Below, piece by piece: positions 56,465 to 63,610 of a stretch of DNA of 63,610 nt. The stretch's first letter is position 1, and every line of letters begins with the position of its first letter. The DNA lies in assembly GCA_042138015.1 (NCBI GenBank), contig JBHIVA010000006.1:1-63610 (forward strand). Reading direction: 5' to 3'. The translations under genes were made by a program, and so were the position numbers. The notes beneath the pieces are model-generated. The model searched no databases and was not told the DNA's origin. It was given only the letters and a program-made list of their open reading frames with translations. The DNA comes from TH1177 sp042138015. Its GTDB lineage: Archaea > Thermoproteota > Nitrososphaeria > Nitrososphaerales > Nitrososphaeraceae.

Positions 56465-56770
56465 CTATTCCTCTTTATCGAATGGAATGAAGTCATTCTC
56501 GACTATTTCTATTGAACCGTATAACCCATTTGTAGTTATAGAACCATATCGATTTACAATTTCCTCTACTTTCTTCAGTCCCTTACCCTTAAGTCCACCA
56601 ATTTGTCTTTTATGGAGTCTTTCAAGTTCAACCGTATTCCAGAATAAACTTTTACCAACCTTATCATCTGGCATTAAGGTTTGTATATTCGCTTTTAATG
56701 CTCGAATCTGGCAGTTTGATACATCAATATCTATAATTATCATTTTCTTATTTTTGTTATCTGTTCTCAT
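56465..56770 (-). CDS. Hypothetical island protein, 101 residues
   Basis: The 101-residue protein starts with a basic MRTDNKNKKM and then an alpha/beta segment (IIIDIDVSNCQIRALK). The middle IGGLKGKGLKKVEEIVNRYG looks like a helix-hairpin-helix DNA-binding element. The C-terminus is acidic. It follows the zinc-ribbon frame by 8 bases (TAATAAAAGAAATG) and is followed by the 32-residue peptide; the cassette order suggests one transcript. No family is recognised. Confidence 0.5.
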   Translation of the reverse strand: MRTDNKNKKMIIIDIDVSNCQIRALKANIQTLMPDDKVGKSLFWNTVELERLHKRQIGGLKGKGLKKVEEIVNRYGSITTNGLYGSIEIVENDFIPFDKEE

Positions 56771-56778
56771 TTCTTTTA

Positions 56779-56935
56779 TTATTGAGGAGGAGGAACAAAC
56801 TCAAAATCACATTTAAGACATTTTACAGGTCTAGTGTATATGGCTTTATCTTTCTCCGATTCTCCCGAGTATCTAGCGTGATGTCGTTCAAGTTCTATAA
56901 AGTCTTGGCCACCACATCTTAGGACATAAAACCAT
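56779..56935 (-). pseudogene. Zinc-ribbon protein with a single-base frameshift
   Basis: From the ATG at 56935 the frame starts MVLCPK and stops soon after. Removing one base (56917) after the AAG codon joins it to the long frame and restores CPKCGGQDFIELERHHA, a perfect CxxCG zinc ribbon, and then KCLKCDFEF with the second Cys pair. The gene (about 51 residues) is thus broken by one inserted A. It lies 8 bases upstream of the 101-residue gene on the same strand. Confidence 0.6.
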
Positions 56936-57049
56936 TTTATTGTACTATTAATTTGGCATTATAAAATAAAAATTTGACTCCCAGACAACATTTTCTTATA
57001 CGTAAATCATTAACCAAATATCGAATTTTTGACTCCTAGAATTTAACTG

Positions 57050-57184
57050 TCATTTTTTGTCTTTTTTATAAACATCTACTAAGTGCTTTACAACATCTTC
57101 CATTGATCTTTCTGTACCATCTCTAATGGTTAATTCTGCACCAATTTTAACAAGTTCTCTTTTAGTTTCATCACTTATTCGCAT
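57050..57184 (-). CDS. Small RHH-like DNA-binding protein
   Basis: The 44-residue protein starts at ATG 57184 (MRISDETKRELVKIGAELT) and has a strand followed by two helices (ERSMEDVVKHLVDVY), the size and pattern of a short ribbon-helix-helix antitoxin or copy-number regulator. It has its own upstream region with TATA-like and GTATAC-like repeats (57210-57300). It is intact and typical of small proteins on archaeal plasmids. No toxin gene is visible next to it. Confidence 0.5.
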   Translation of the reverse strand: MRISDETKRELVKIGAELTIRDGTERSMEDVVKHLVDVYKKDKK

Positions 57185-57298
57185 AGTGGAAGACAATAAT
57201 GTATATTCTATATACAAATAATTATCACAATACTTATATTTTAACCGTATGCAATGTATATAAAGTATACATCTATAAACATAGATAGCGTATAAAAT

Positions 57299-57678
57299 GT
57301 ATATGAAGCACGATCTAGTTTCCTACAAATAGTTAATGAAGAAGCAAAAATAAAGCGTGAGTGCAAAGGTAGCGCCTTTGCAATCTCACGCAAAGTCAAT
57401 CAATTTCTGAATTCAGATAATTTTTATATCGAATCAGAAAACCTGGTAGGTAAATACTATTACGTGAAATTCGTATTTGAGTCTTCTGGAAATTTCTAGT
57501 GTTCATGTCCAGACTTTGGATCCAATCGTAGTGAGAAGTGGACGCATATTTATGTTGTAAGTATGCTATTAGGTTGAGTCTGGTCCAGACTATAGGTAGC
57601 AAAATTACACTCAGTAGTAAGCGTCTAAATAATGATGGAAAGTCTTGGACAGAGGATGACTATAATTTTTCATTTTAG
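57299..57678 (+). pseudogene. SWIM zinc-finger protein remnant
   Basis: The frame from 57299 (no ATG) reads ECKGSAFAISRKVNQFLNS and SENLVGKYYYVKFVFES, then an in-frame TAG at 57497 where relatives have Trp, then CSCPDFGSNRSEKWTHIY. This is the SWIM pattern CxC...C-H, but the second Cys is Trp (EKWTHI for EKCKHI). A frameshift near 57570 leads into NNDGKSWTEDDYNF and a TAG at 57678. With two stops or shifts and a lost ligand, it is inactive. Confidence 0.6.
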
Positions 57679-57688
57679 ATTGGAGGAA

Positions 57689-57730
57689 ATGTAACTAAAG
57701 ATGTAACTTTCACTAGTTGTAGATGTAACT
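57689..57730 (+). repeat. Three ATGTAACT direct repeats
   Basis: ATGTAACT occurs at 57689-57696, 57701-57708 and 57723-57730, the last two within the longer shared word AGATGTAACT. Spacings are 12 and 22 bases. Short spaced repeats near a DNA-binding-like gene could be remains of iterons or an operator in the island, but the sample is small. Confidence 0.3.
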
Positions 57731-57821
57731 ATCATTGCCGTCAATACCGAAACATTTTTAGCGTGTTACAAGACTGAGTTGTTTATTAGAACTATATCAA
57801 AACTTAGTTATAGGTGATTAA

Positions 57822-57959
57822 TTGAATTTGGGTAGACGAAGAAAATTTCATAGACTTACATTAACTTCTTTGGCTATTTCGGAAGAAACTTCGGATGTGA
57901 TAAATAAATTAAAACCTAGAAAAGAGACACAAGATAATTTTGTTAGAAAATTTTATTGA
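57822..57959 (+). CDS. Small basic DNA-binding-like protein
   Basis: A 45-residue frame from TTG 57822 to TGA 57957-57959 encodes a basic start (MNLGRRRKFHRLTLTSLAI) and then SEETSDVINKLKPRKETQDN, a pattern like short RHH antitoxin or Arc-type proteins. It is intact but has no ATG and no TATA of clear strength. It lies 111 bases left of the second att-like repeat. Its role is unknown; a plasmid-type regulator is possible. Confidence 0.4.
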   Translation: MNLGRRRKFHRLTLTSLAISEETSDVINKLKPRKETQDNFVRKFY

Positions 57960-58069
57960 AAATCCTTTCGAGAAAGATACTGGAATACAAATCTCCCCAA
58001 ACTATTTTTTACTCCATTCTTTTCATAAAATGAAAAGAATGAAACTAGAACCCTCTTGTGATGCCTGAC

Positions 58070-58087
58070 GGTTACTCCTAGCACACA
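58070..58087 (+). repeat. Direct repeat copy 2 (attachment-site-like)
   Basis: This is an exact copy of the 18 bases at the RNase P RNA 3' end (54972-54989), without the rest of the RNA. A downstream TGTGCT (58095-58100) can pair with AGCACA inside the repeat as a small hairpin. The position at the right edge of the decayed island fits the second attachment site. Confidence 0.7.
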
Positions 58088-58299
58088 ATGTTTTTGTGCT
58101 AATATTCTAGCAAAATTTACTTATTTTGCATGGATTACATTAGTTTTCGTAGTTGGTAAATATGGAATGTAAAAAAGTTTTTCCTTATTAGATAAAAATT
58201 ACAAATATTACTGTTAGTAGATGATTTGGTGTCAAAGATGATCTAGATGAGTAAATTACTCGAGTATATAATACTAGATATTGGAATAAAGACATTATC
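58088..58299. other. Right flank of the island
   Basis: These bases follow the second att-like repeat. No ORF is visible. Confidence 0.3.
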
Positions 58300-58532
58300 T
58301 CATTTAGCCATAATGACTTCGGTTATACAATCACACTTGATATTTATCTTCAAATGATGCTATTCTACTGCTTTCTTATCAGGTGCTTCTAACAAACAGT
58401 AACATATTCTGCCTCCTTATTTATGAAAAGATTCAGGTGTATAACTCCAAATTCATCTTTCGGAGAATTCATTAAATCCTTGGTCTTCTTATCTAGGTCA
58501 AACAACTTATGGGCATCTAGAAATATTGTTAT
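58300..58532 (-). pseudogene. Decayed DUF4242-like (nickel-binding SCO4226-type) gene
   Basis: On the minus strand from an ATA (58530-58532, probably the former ATG) the frame reads IFLDAHKL, TKDLMNSPKDEFGVIHLNLF and NKEAEYV. A frameshift then leads to CLLEAPDKKAVE, an in-frame TAG, HHLKINIKCDCITEV and a TGA at 58300. The order DAHKL, SPKDEFGV, LLEAPDKKAV, HH matches the DUF4242 family. The gene is dead by its start codon, a frameshift and a stop. It lies just outside the right att-like repeat, so host DNA there has also decayed. Confidence 0.6.
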
Positions 58533-59167
58533 GGTTATATATTGATATAGATTTAATTTAATTTATCTTTCACTAACTCCAAGATCTAGTACTTATATTA
58601 CCTATGCTGAGGAAAAACAAACCTATTTGGTTATATATTTATAATTAAGTGACGTATGGTAGAAGCGATACAAATATGATCTCCTTTTAACTACCTATTA
58701 ACATGATGAAATATACTTTATTTTTTACATACAGATATTGAATTAGATACAAGATAACAAATATTTCCAGAAACGATAGAGATTAATCGTTTAGCTTAAG
58801 ATTGAATCTTGATTTTCATTAGTTCAGCGTTATACAAATGTAATAGTAAAAGTTTTCAAGTCACATTTTATATTAAAATTAGTATATAATAGTAATAGTA
58901 ATTCATCGTTGTGTAATACAAGTATGGGTATTTATTAGAAAATATTAATATTTTTTATTTCTAAATCGCCTATTTTTAATTCGTGAACCTATTATCTCCT
59001 TCAAATATGAGTTTATTGAAATCGAGAAAGAGGGATGTAAATATGTTTTATTAAACATTTACTGTACCTTTTCGGAAATAATAATTTTGTATTACTTAAG
59101 TATCTTGAATAAGATACAAATATTTTTAAAGAATATTGTCTATACTAATATAAAATACTGGTTCATT
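58533..59167. other. Gene-free region left of DUF2070
   Basis: The 635 AT-rich bases have no ORF of useful length on either strand. T-runs near 58940-58960 and TATA-like words are scattered. I see no RNA-like structure here. Confidence 0.3.
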
Positions 59168-60937
59168 TTACGTGGTTATTATCAACATTAATACTATAGT
59201 TATTAGTGTAGCTCCTAAGAAAAGCTTAGTTAAATTCATAGATTTATTTAAAGCTTTTGAATAATGTTCAAATTGATTTTTCCCCATAACTTTTATCAAT
59301 GATTTAATTTCTAAAATTCGATATTCTGTCTGTATCATATTTTTTTGTACAACAGCTAATAATTCAGTAAACATATTTGTAATATCATCAAAACTTGTAA
59401 TTTCTCCCAATGGGTAATATCCTTCTGATGTTCTGAAACCAGAATTTTCATGTGTATCAGAAGTACAAATATCCAAAATATGGACACCTTTTTCCTCAAG
59501 TTTCCTAATAATATGTTCTCTCAATCCATTTTTCATATTATTTGAGTCTGCCCAACCTATGACATATTGTTTATTTAGAATTTCGATGAGGAAAATCGAT
59601 AATCCTGCTTTGCCTAAATCTATACAATCCAAACTATTGATTATTTCTCTACTATTTGCTATACTTACTTTAAAGTTGTATTGTAGAGAATCATGAAGTT
59701 TTTCCAAACATTTTTTTGAGGCACATAACATTTTATTATAGTTAATTTCGTCTAATTTACCTCCCATAGCATTGTGACTATCTACAGTTAAAATTTGTTT
59801 AAATCCTATTTTTTTTGCAAATTTATCTAAGTCTCTTTGTAAAATTTCTGGAATATCATCCATACCAAACGGTGAATTAGACAAGATTATTAGAGGGATA
59901 TTTCCAAACGCAATCCCAGTACAAGTTACATTTCCATTTTTTTCCTGTATAGGGCAAGAACAGCTGTTTCCGTCTTGGATTATTTCATACCTAGACAACG
60001 ATTTAAGATACTTTGATACTTCTTCGTATGATGGAATATTTACTGAATGGTCTGAGGGAGAATGAAAAACTATTGATTTGTAATTAAAAAACTTACAAAG
60101 TATGTATGATAAATTACTTCCACCAATTGATTTAAATGGACCTGGATGGATCTCTGGTAAGATTAAATTTATATTTTGATCGTTATTCGTAAATCTTAAA
60201 ATTCTAGTAAAGACTGAAGATTCTATTGATTTGGACACTAAGATTTTTTCAATATCCTTTACTTTATTTTCAGTCCATGCAGAGATAAAAGCTTGTAAAA
60301 TCGAAAATGTACTATGAATATAAGGTCGTCCAGATCTATTTGTAAATATAGCCCATGCAACACCCAAAAAGATTATCATCAATCCAAAACCAATATCAAC
60401 AGGTTTGGTTAAATAAATGAACGAATTTAATGGTGTTATAATAATCAATAAAAGTATCGGTTGAGTTAAACCAATTTTTACTGCCTTTTTTAAGTCTGCA
60501 CCAAAAACAGAAGTGAAAATTCCTATCCTTAGTCCAATAGCTAACATCATTCCCTCAATTATGTATCCAGCGGGAATTACCTCCTTGTTAAAGATCAAGT
60601 ATGACAATATTCCAAAGATCAAAATTGTCATCCAGAGTAAATTAGAAAATGCTGAAACATGCAAAACCTTTGAAAAATTATTAACTGGGCTTCCTTGTAA
60701 AAGATAAAAATCCAAAAAATAACTGCATATTTGAAAGGTTAAACCTAAAAATGCGTAGATCCCTATAGGAATTAGATCTTGATCAAAATAGACACCTATT
60801 AATGAAATAATAATAAGGGAACTACTTAAAGAGATTATTAATGAAATTTTGTATGACGAAAAATTGATTCGAGTTAAAGACCATCTTTTATGAATATTAG
60901 AAACATTGTCAAGGTCTCCTCTCATTACTTGAGCCAC
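59168..60937 (-). CDS. DUF2070 membrane protein
   Basis: The 589-residue protein has about seven N-terminal membrane helices, a large soluble domain with the PEIHPGPFKSIGGSNLS block typical of the archaeal DUF2070 family, and VDSHNAMGGK and SDTHENSGFRTSEGYYPLGE near the C-terminus; a final helix closes it. The His and Asp residues in these blocks suggest metal-dependent hydrolase chemistry. The start is a GTG at 60937 that overlaps the Sec61-beta stop by one base; an ATG at 60925 is an alternative. The function is unknown. Confidence 0.8.
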   Translation of the reverse strand: MAQVMRGDLDNVSNIHKRWSLTRINFSSYKISLIISLSSSLIIISLIGVYFDQDLIPIGIYAFLGLTFQICSYFLDFYLLQGSPVNNFSKVLHVSAFSNLLWMTILIFGILSYLIFNKEVIPAGYIIEGMMLAIGLRIGIFTSVFGADLKKAVKIGLTQPILLLIIITPLNSFIYLTKPVDIGFGLMIIFLGVAWAIFTNRSGRPYIHSTFSILQAFISAWTENKVKDIEKILVSKSIESSVFTRILRFTNNDQNINLILPEIHPGPFKSIGGSNLSYILCKFFNYKSIVFHSPSDHSVNIPSYEEVSKYLKSLSRYEIIQDGNSCSCPIQEKNGNVTCTGIAFGNIPLIILSNSPFGMDDIPEILQRDLDKFAKKIGFKQILTVDSHNAMGGKLDEINYNKMLCASKKCLEKLHDSLQYNFKVSIANSREIINSLDCIDLGKAGLSIFLIEILNKQYVIGWADSNNMKNGLREHIIRKLEEKGVHILDICTSDTHENSGFRTSEGYYPLGEITSFDDITNMFTELLAVVQKNMIQTEYRILEIKSLIKVMGKNQFEHYSKALNKSMNLTKLFLGATLITIVLMLIITT

Positions 60938-61107
60938 TATACAACTGGAAAAATGACTCTGATAAGTATAGATACAGCTATAAGAGTTCCAGTTAGCCCT
61001 AAAACTATTTCAGGTTTTACTTTATACCCTTTAGTTTCATCTTCAAAAAATCTCAATAATCCTGCGCTAGAAGCTGGCAGTGGAGCATTTTTCTTTTTAC
61101 TACTCAA
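60937..61107 (-). CDS. secG: Preprotein translocase subunit SecG/Sec61-beta
   Basis: The 56-residue single-pass subunit of the Sec translocon starts at TTG 61105-61107 (MSSKKKNAPLPASSAGLLRF), with the conserved AGLLRFFEDETKGYKVKPE segment and one membrane helix (IVLGLTGTLIAVSILIRVIF). Its stop overlaps the DUF2070 start by one base (TAGTG), so the two are co-transcribed. An upstream TATA-like TATTTATTTAATA lies in the divergent gap. Too short for usual ORF length filters. Confidence 0.85.
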   Translation of the reverse strand: MSSKKKNAPLPASSAGLLRFFEDETKGYKVKPEIVLGLTGTLIAVSILIRVIFPVV

Positions 61108-61232
61108 TCCGTATATATGTCCCAGTATTAAATAAATAGCTATCGATTTATTTTTTGGTGATACTTAAAATCTACTAGAAAATTATTACTGGTAAGGCTT
61201 AATAAGGTAAGAAAAGAATAAAGAAATAAAAT

Positions 61233-61541
61233 ATGGCGGTTATCTGTAAAAAATGTGGGTTACCAGATGATTTATGTCCCTGCGGTGAACTCGAAAAAGA
61301 GGAAACAAGAATTATAATCCGCCTCGAGACAAGAAGATTTTCGAAGACCACTACCTTAATTGAAGGAATTGACCCAAAAATAAGCAATATGCATAGTATC
61401 GTCAAGGAATTAAAAAGCCAATTCGCATGTGGAGGAACAGCCAAGGATGGTTTTATTATGTTGCAAGGAGACCATAGAGATGATGTAAAGGGATATCTAG
61501 TCAAAAAGGGGTTTAATGAACAGGCTATAGAGGTACAGTAG
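61233..61541 (+). CDS. Translation initiation factor aIF1 (SUI1)
   Basis: The 102-residue aIF1 helps start-codon selection on the ribosome. The N-terminus has a CxxC and CxC pattern (CKKCGLPDDLCPCGE) found in many archaeal aIF1 proteins. The SUI1 core contains KTTTLIEGIDPK and GGTAKDGFIMLQGDHRDDVKGYL. Length is normal. It is divergent from Sec61-beta, and TFB follows 157 bases later on the same strand. Confidence 0.9.
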   Translation: MAVICKKCGLPDDLCPCGELEKEETRIIIRLETRRFSKTTTLIEGIDPKISNMHSIVKELKSQFACGGTAKDGFIMLQGDHRDDVKGYLVKKGFNEQAIEVQ

Positions 61542-61698
61542 TCTATTTATTATAGTTCATGAATTGTTATGATTTTTAAATTATACCTACAGATTTTCTA
61601 CTAATTTTCTTTATATTCTATTATGAAAATCTTTATATGCAAGAATAAAACATAAATAATACGGTTTAAGGTTATTAAAAAATTTTATGGTGATATGA

Positions 61699-62613
61699 AT
61701 GGTCAAAGATATTTCGTTATTTGGTGATCGATGTCCGCGTTGTGGAAAAGGTCCTATGGTAACCGATAATTCTACTGGTGAAATGTTCTGCGGTAATTGT
61801 GGCTTTGTAATAAACGAAAGAATCGAAGAAACTGGACCTGAATGGAGGGCTTTTTCTAAAGAAGAACATGAAGATAGAAGCCGAGCAGGCATTCCCACTT
61901 CACTTGCTATGCATGACATGGGTTTAGCTACAATAATTGGCCCTGTTGATAAGGATGCATCAGGGAAACCTTTGTCTTCATCCATGAAAAGTACTATTGA
62001 ACGATTACGTACATGGGATAGCAGAAGTCAAGTTCATGAACCAGTAGATCGTAATTTTAGGCAAGCATTTAGTGAATTGGATAGATTAAAAGATAAATTA
62101 GCAGTCGGAGATGCTGTAATTGAAAAAGCAGCATATGTGTATCGTAAAGCTCTTGAAAAAGGCCTGGTGCGAGGACGATCAATTTCTGCGTTAGTTGCAG
62201 CCGCATTATACGCTGCTTGCAGAGATACCGAGACTCCAAGAACTTTAAAAGATATTGCAAACGCTAGTAATATTAAGAAAAAGGATGTCGCTAGATGTTA
62301 TAGATTATTAATTAGAGAATTGGACTTGCGTATGCCCGTTGTTGATCCAGTAAAATGTGTAGCTAGAATCGCTAGTAAGGCTGGATTATCTGAAAAAACT
62401 AAACGCAAAGCATTGGAAATATTAAAAAAAGCAGAAGAAGGAAAGATATCTGCAGGCAAAGATCCAATGGGGTTAGCTGCTGCAGCATTGTACGTAGCTT
62501 GTGTAATGAATGGCGAAAATAAAACACAAAAAGATGTTGCTGAAGCTGCTGGTGTTACAGAGGTAACAATCAGAAATAGATATAAAGGATTAAAAATGCA
62601 TCTAAAACTTTAA
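61699..62613 (+). CDS. tfb: Transcription initiation factor B (TFB)
   Basis: TFB recruits RNA polymerase to TBP-bound promoters. The zinc ribbon has Cys12, Cys15 (RCPRCGKG) and Cys31, Cys34 (FCGNCGF); the B-finger region follows (EWRAFSKEEHEDRSRAG). Two cyclin-like repeats are visible around VEKAAYVYRKALEKG and ILKKAEEGKISAGKDPMGLAAAALY. It is 304 residues, a typical length. The start at ATG 61699 follows an AAATTTTATGG element. Multiple TFB genes exist in some Nitrososphaeria; only one is seen here. Confidence 0.95.
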   Translation: MVKDISLFGDRCPRCGKGPMVTDNSTGEMFCGNCGFVINERIEETGPEWRAFSKEEHEDRSRAGIPTSLAMHDMGLATIIGPVDKDASGKPLSSSMKSTIERLRTWDSRSQVHEPVDRNFRQAFSELDRLKDKLAVGDAVIEKAAYVYRKALEKGLVRGRSISALVAAALYAACRDTETPRTLKDIANASNIKKKDVARCYRLLIRELDLRMPVVDPVKCVARIASKAGLSEKTKRKALEILKKAEEGKISAGKDPMGLAAAALYVACVMNGENKTQKDVAEAAGVTEVTIRNRYKGLKMHLKL

Positions 62614-62653
62614 TATTATCTAATACTCCAAATAAACCATTAATTTCCTCGTT

Positions 62654-63610
62654 ATGCCCTCATATACTATTCTGCTATTTTTGATATTCGGTACAGGTCT
62701 ATTATCAATTATTCAAATATCGTATTCCTTGGATACAGATTTTGATACAGGTCCATATCTAAATAATATCAAATTTATTCATTATCTTGATGAAAATGTT
62801 GCTTTGGAAGAAATTAAGTCTGGCAATCTGGATATCTATTACTTCCGGATTCCATTAGATTTAGTACCTGAGATTCTGTCTAGTACTGACATCAACTTAT
62901 ATGATAAAGTGTCTGGGACATTCGGATTACTTCTTAATCCAGCCCCTGGCGGCGATGAAAGTCTTAATCCTTTTGAATTCCGTGAAATAAGACATGCGAT
63001 GAACTACCTTATCAATAGGAACTTTATTTCTAATGAAATATTGCAAGGTTATGGATTTCCGTTATTTGATTCACTCGGGATATTTTCTCCAGATTATACT
63101 GTTATAATGGATGTTGTCGAATCATTTGGATTTCATTATGATCCTGAATATGCTTTAGGAATAATAAAAAATGTTTTAGAGGAAAATGGAGCAATTTTTA
63201 AGGACAATAAATGGTTTTTTAAAGACAAGCCAATTACATTAAAAGTTCTAATTCGGAGCGACGACCAACAAAGGAAAATACTTGGCGAACTGATTTCATC
63301 GGAATTGAACAAAATAGGTTTCACAATAATCAAAGATTATGGAGATTTGAATAAATCATTGAGAGTCCTACAAAATTCTGATCCCAAAGAACTTCAATGG
63401 AACCTATATACTGAAGCATTTACAAGTAATGCTTTTTCTCGATATAATGATGGTAATACCGCTCAATTTTATGCTCCCTGGTATGCAAACATGCCTGGTT
63501 ATCAAAATCCAGGCTTTTGGCAATACCAGAATGCTACATTAGATGATATAACTCAGAAATTGGTATTTTCCAATTTTACTTCTGAACTAGAAAGAAATAA
63601 GTTGTTAAAA
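62654..63610 (+). CDS. ABC-type solute-binding protein, family 5 (partial, cut by window end)
   Basis: An open frame of 319 codons runs from ATG 62654 to the last base. An N-terminal hydrophobic segment (residues 4-26) is followed by a family 5 extracellular solute-binding protein pattern: YYFRIPLDLVPEILS, FREIRHAMNYLINRNFI and LLNPAPGG. The later NKIGFTIIKDYGDLN and the aromatic region YAPWYANMPGYQNP fit the peptide/nickel-binding group. It likely binds an oligopeptide or similar ligand for an ABC importer whose other genes lie beyond the window. Confidence 0.75.
   Translation, partial: MPSYTILLFLIFGTGLLSIIQISYSLDTDFDTGPYLNNIKFIHYLDENVALEEIKSGNLDIYYFRIPLDLVPEILSSTDINLYDKVSGTFGLLLNPAPGGDESLNPFEFREIRHAMNYLINRNFISNEILQGYGFPLFDSLGIFSPDYTVIMDVVESFGFHYDPEYALGIIKNVLEENGAIFKDNKWFFKDKPITLKVLIRSDDQQRKILGELISSELNKIGFTIIKDYGDLNKSLRVLQNSDPKELQWNLYTEAFTSNAFSRYNDGNTAQFYAPWYANMPGYQNPGFWQYQNATLDDITQKLVFSNFTSELERNKLLK

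Larger units (their letters stand above)
54972..58087. mobile_element. Decayed integrated element at the RNase P RNA 3' end
   Basis: Two identical 18-bp direct repeats (54972-54989 and 58070-58087), one of them the 3' end of an RNA gene, bound a 3.1-kb island that has no housekeeping gene. It holds a receiver-like gene, a minus-strand four-gene cassette with single-base frameshifts, a SWIM-finger pseudogene, two tiny DNA-binding-like proteins and short repeats. No integrase is recognisable, so it is probably a decayed plasmid- or virus-like insertion. Alternatively the second copy may mark only an old duplication. Confidence 0.5.

Overview
The window is AT-rich archaeal DNA. It encodes TFB, aIF1, EF-2, Rpo12, Csl4, CdvC, Tsr3, Sec61-beta, a UPF0147 protein, PurP, archaeal UMP kinase, an archaeal-type RNase P RNA, mannosyl-3-phosphoglycerate synthase and many secreted or zinc-ribbon proteins of the kind seen in Nitrososphaeria. 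My inference is an ammonia-oxidizing archaeon of the Nitrososphaerales, perhaps Nitrosocosmicus-like. No ammonia-oxidation gene lies in the window, so the genus is only a guess.

Layout. 1-2063: the end of an unknown gene, then pyrK and pyrD on the minus strand (pyrimidine synthesis). 2396-4079: a TatD-type hydrolase and a sugar-phosphate-isomerase-like TIM barrel, a pair reminiscent of ebo clusters. 4470-10655: small zinc and membrane proteins, a secreted protein, a decayed coiled-coil gene, a PAP2 phosphatase, a TRIC-type channel and an RHH-like protein. 11205-14075: an FTR1 iron permease and a winged-helix regulator sharing a TTAG-N6-CTAA operator. 14279-23092: a membrane HD/methyltransferase fusion, inositol-phosphate synthase, a TrmB-type regulator, EF-2 and MpgS. 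23282-31293: DUF151 protein, HD phosphohydrolase, UMP kinase, TatA, PurP, a HAD protein without its nucleophile, and a metallophosphoesterase. 31459-38762: HtrA protease, OGG1-type glycosylase, beta-CASP nuclease, UPF0147, a small membrane protein and Csl4. 38894-44531: secreted LamG/discoidin protein, NikR-like regulator, PHP hydrolase and ATP-grasp protein. 44770-48954: transposase remnant, glycosyltransferase, ABC-3 metal transporter and DsbA-like protein. 49054-54248: Rpo12, a zinc ribbon, an OB-fold SSB, pyrophosphatase, CdvC, an SF2 helicase and Tsr3.

54704-58532 is the most unusual part. An RNase P RNA gene (about 54704-54990) is recognised by its P4 and P1 pairings. The last 18 bases of its conserved 3' end recur exactly 3.1 kb downstream. 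This is the pattern left when an integrase uses the 3' end of an RNA gene as its att site. Between the repeats lies a decaying island: a receiver domain without its phospho-acceptor Asp, a four-gene minus-strand cassette with two single-base frameshifts, a SWIM-finger pseudogene and two very short DNA-binding-like proteins. No intact integrase is visible. A decayed DUF4242-like gene lies just outside it.

59168-63610 holds DUF2070, Sec61-beta (TTG start, missed by length filters), aIF1, TFB and the start of a family 5 solute-binding protein cut by the window edge.

In several places a TATA-like element sits about 25 bases ahead of the start codon, which suggests leaderless transcripts; clear Shine-Dalgarno sequences are rare.
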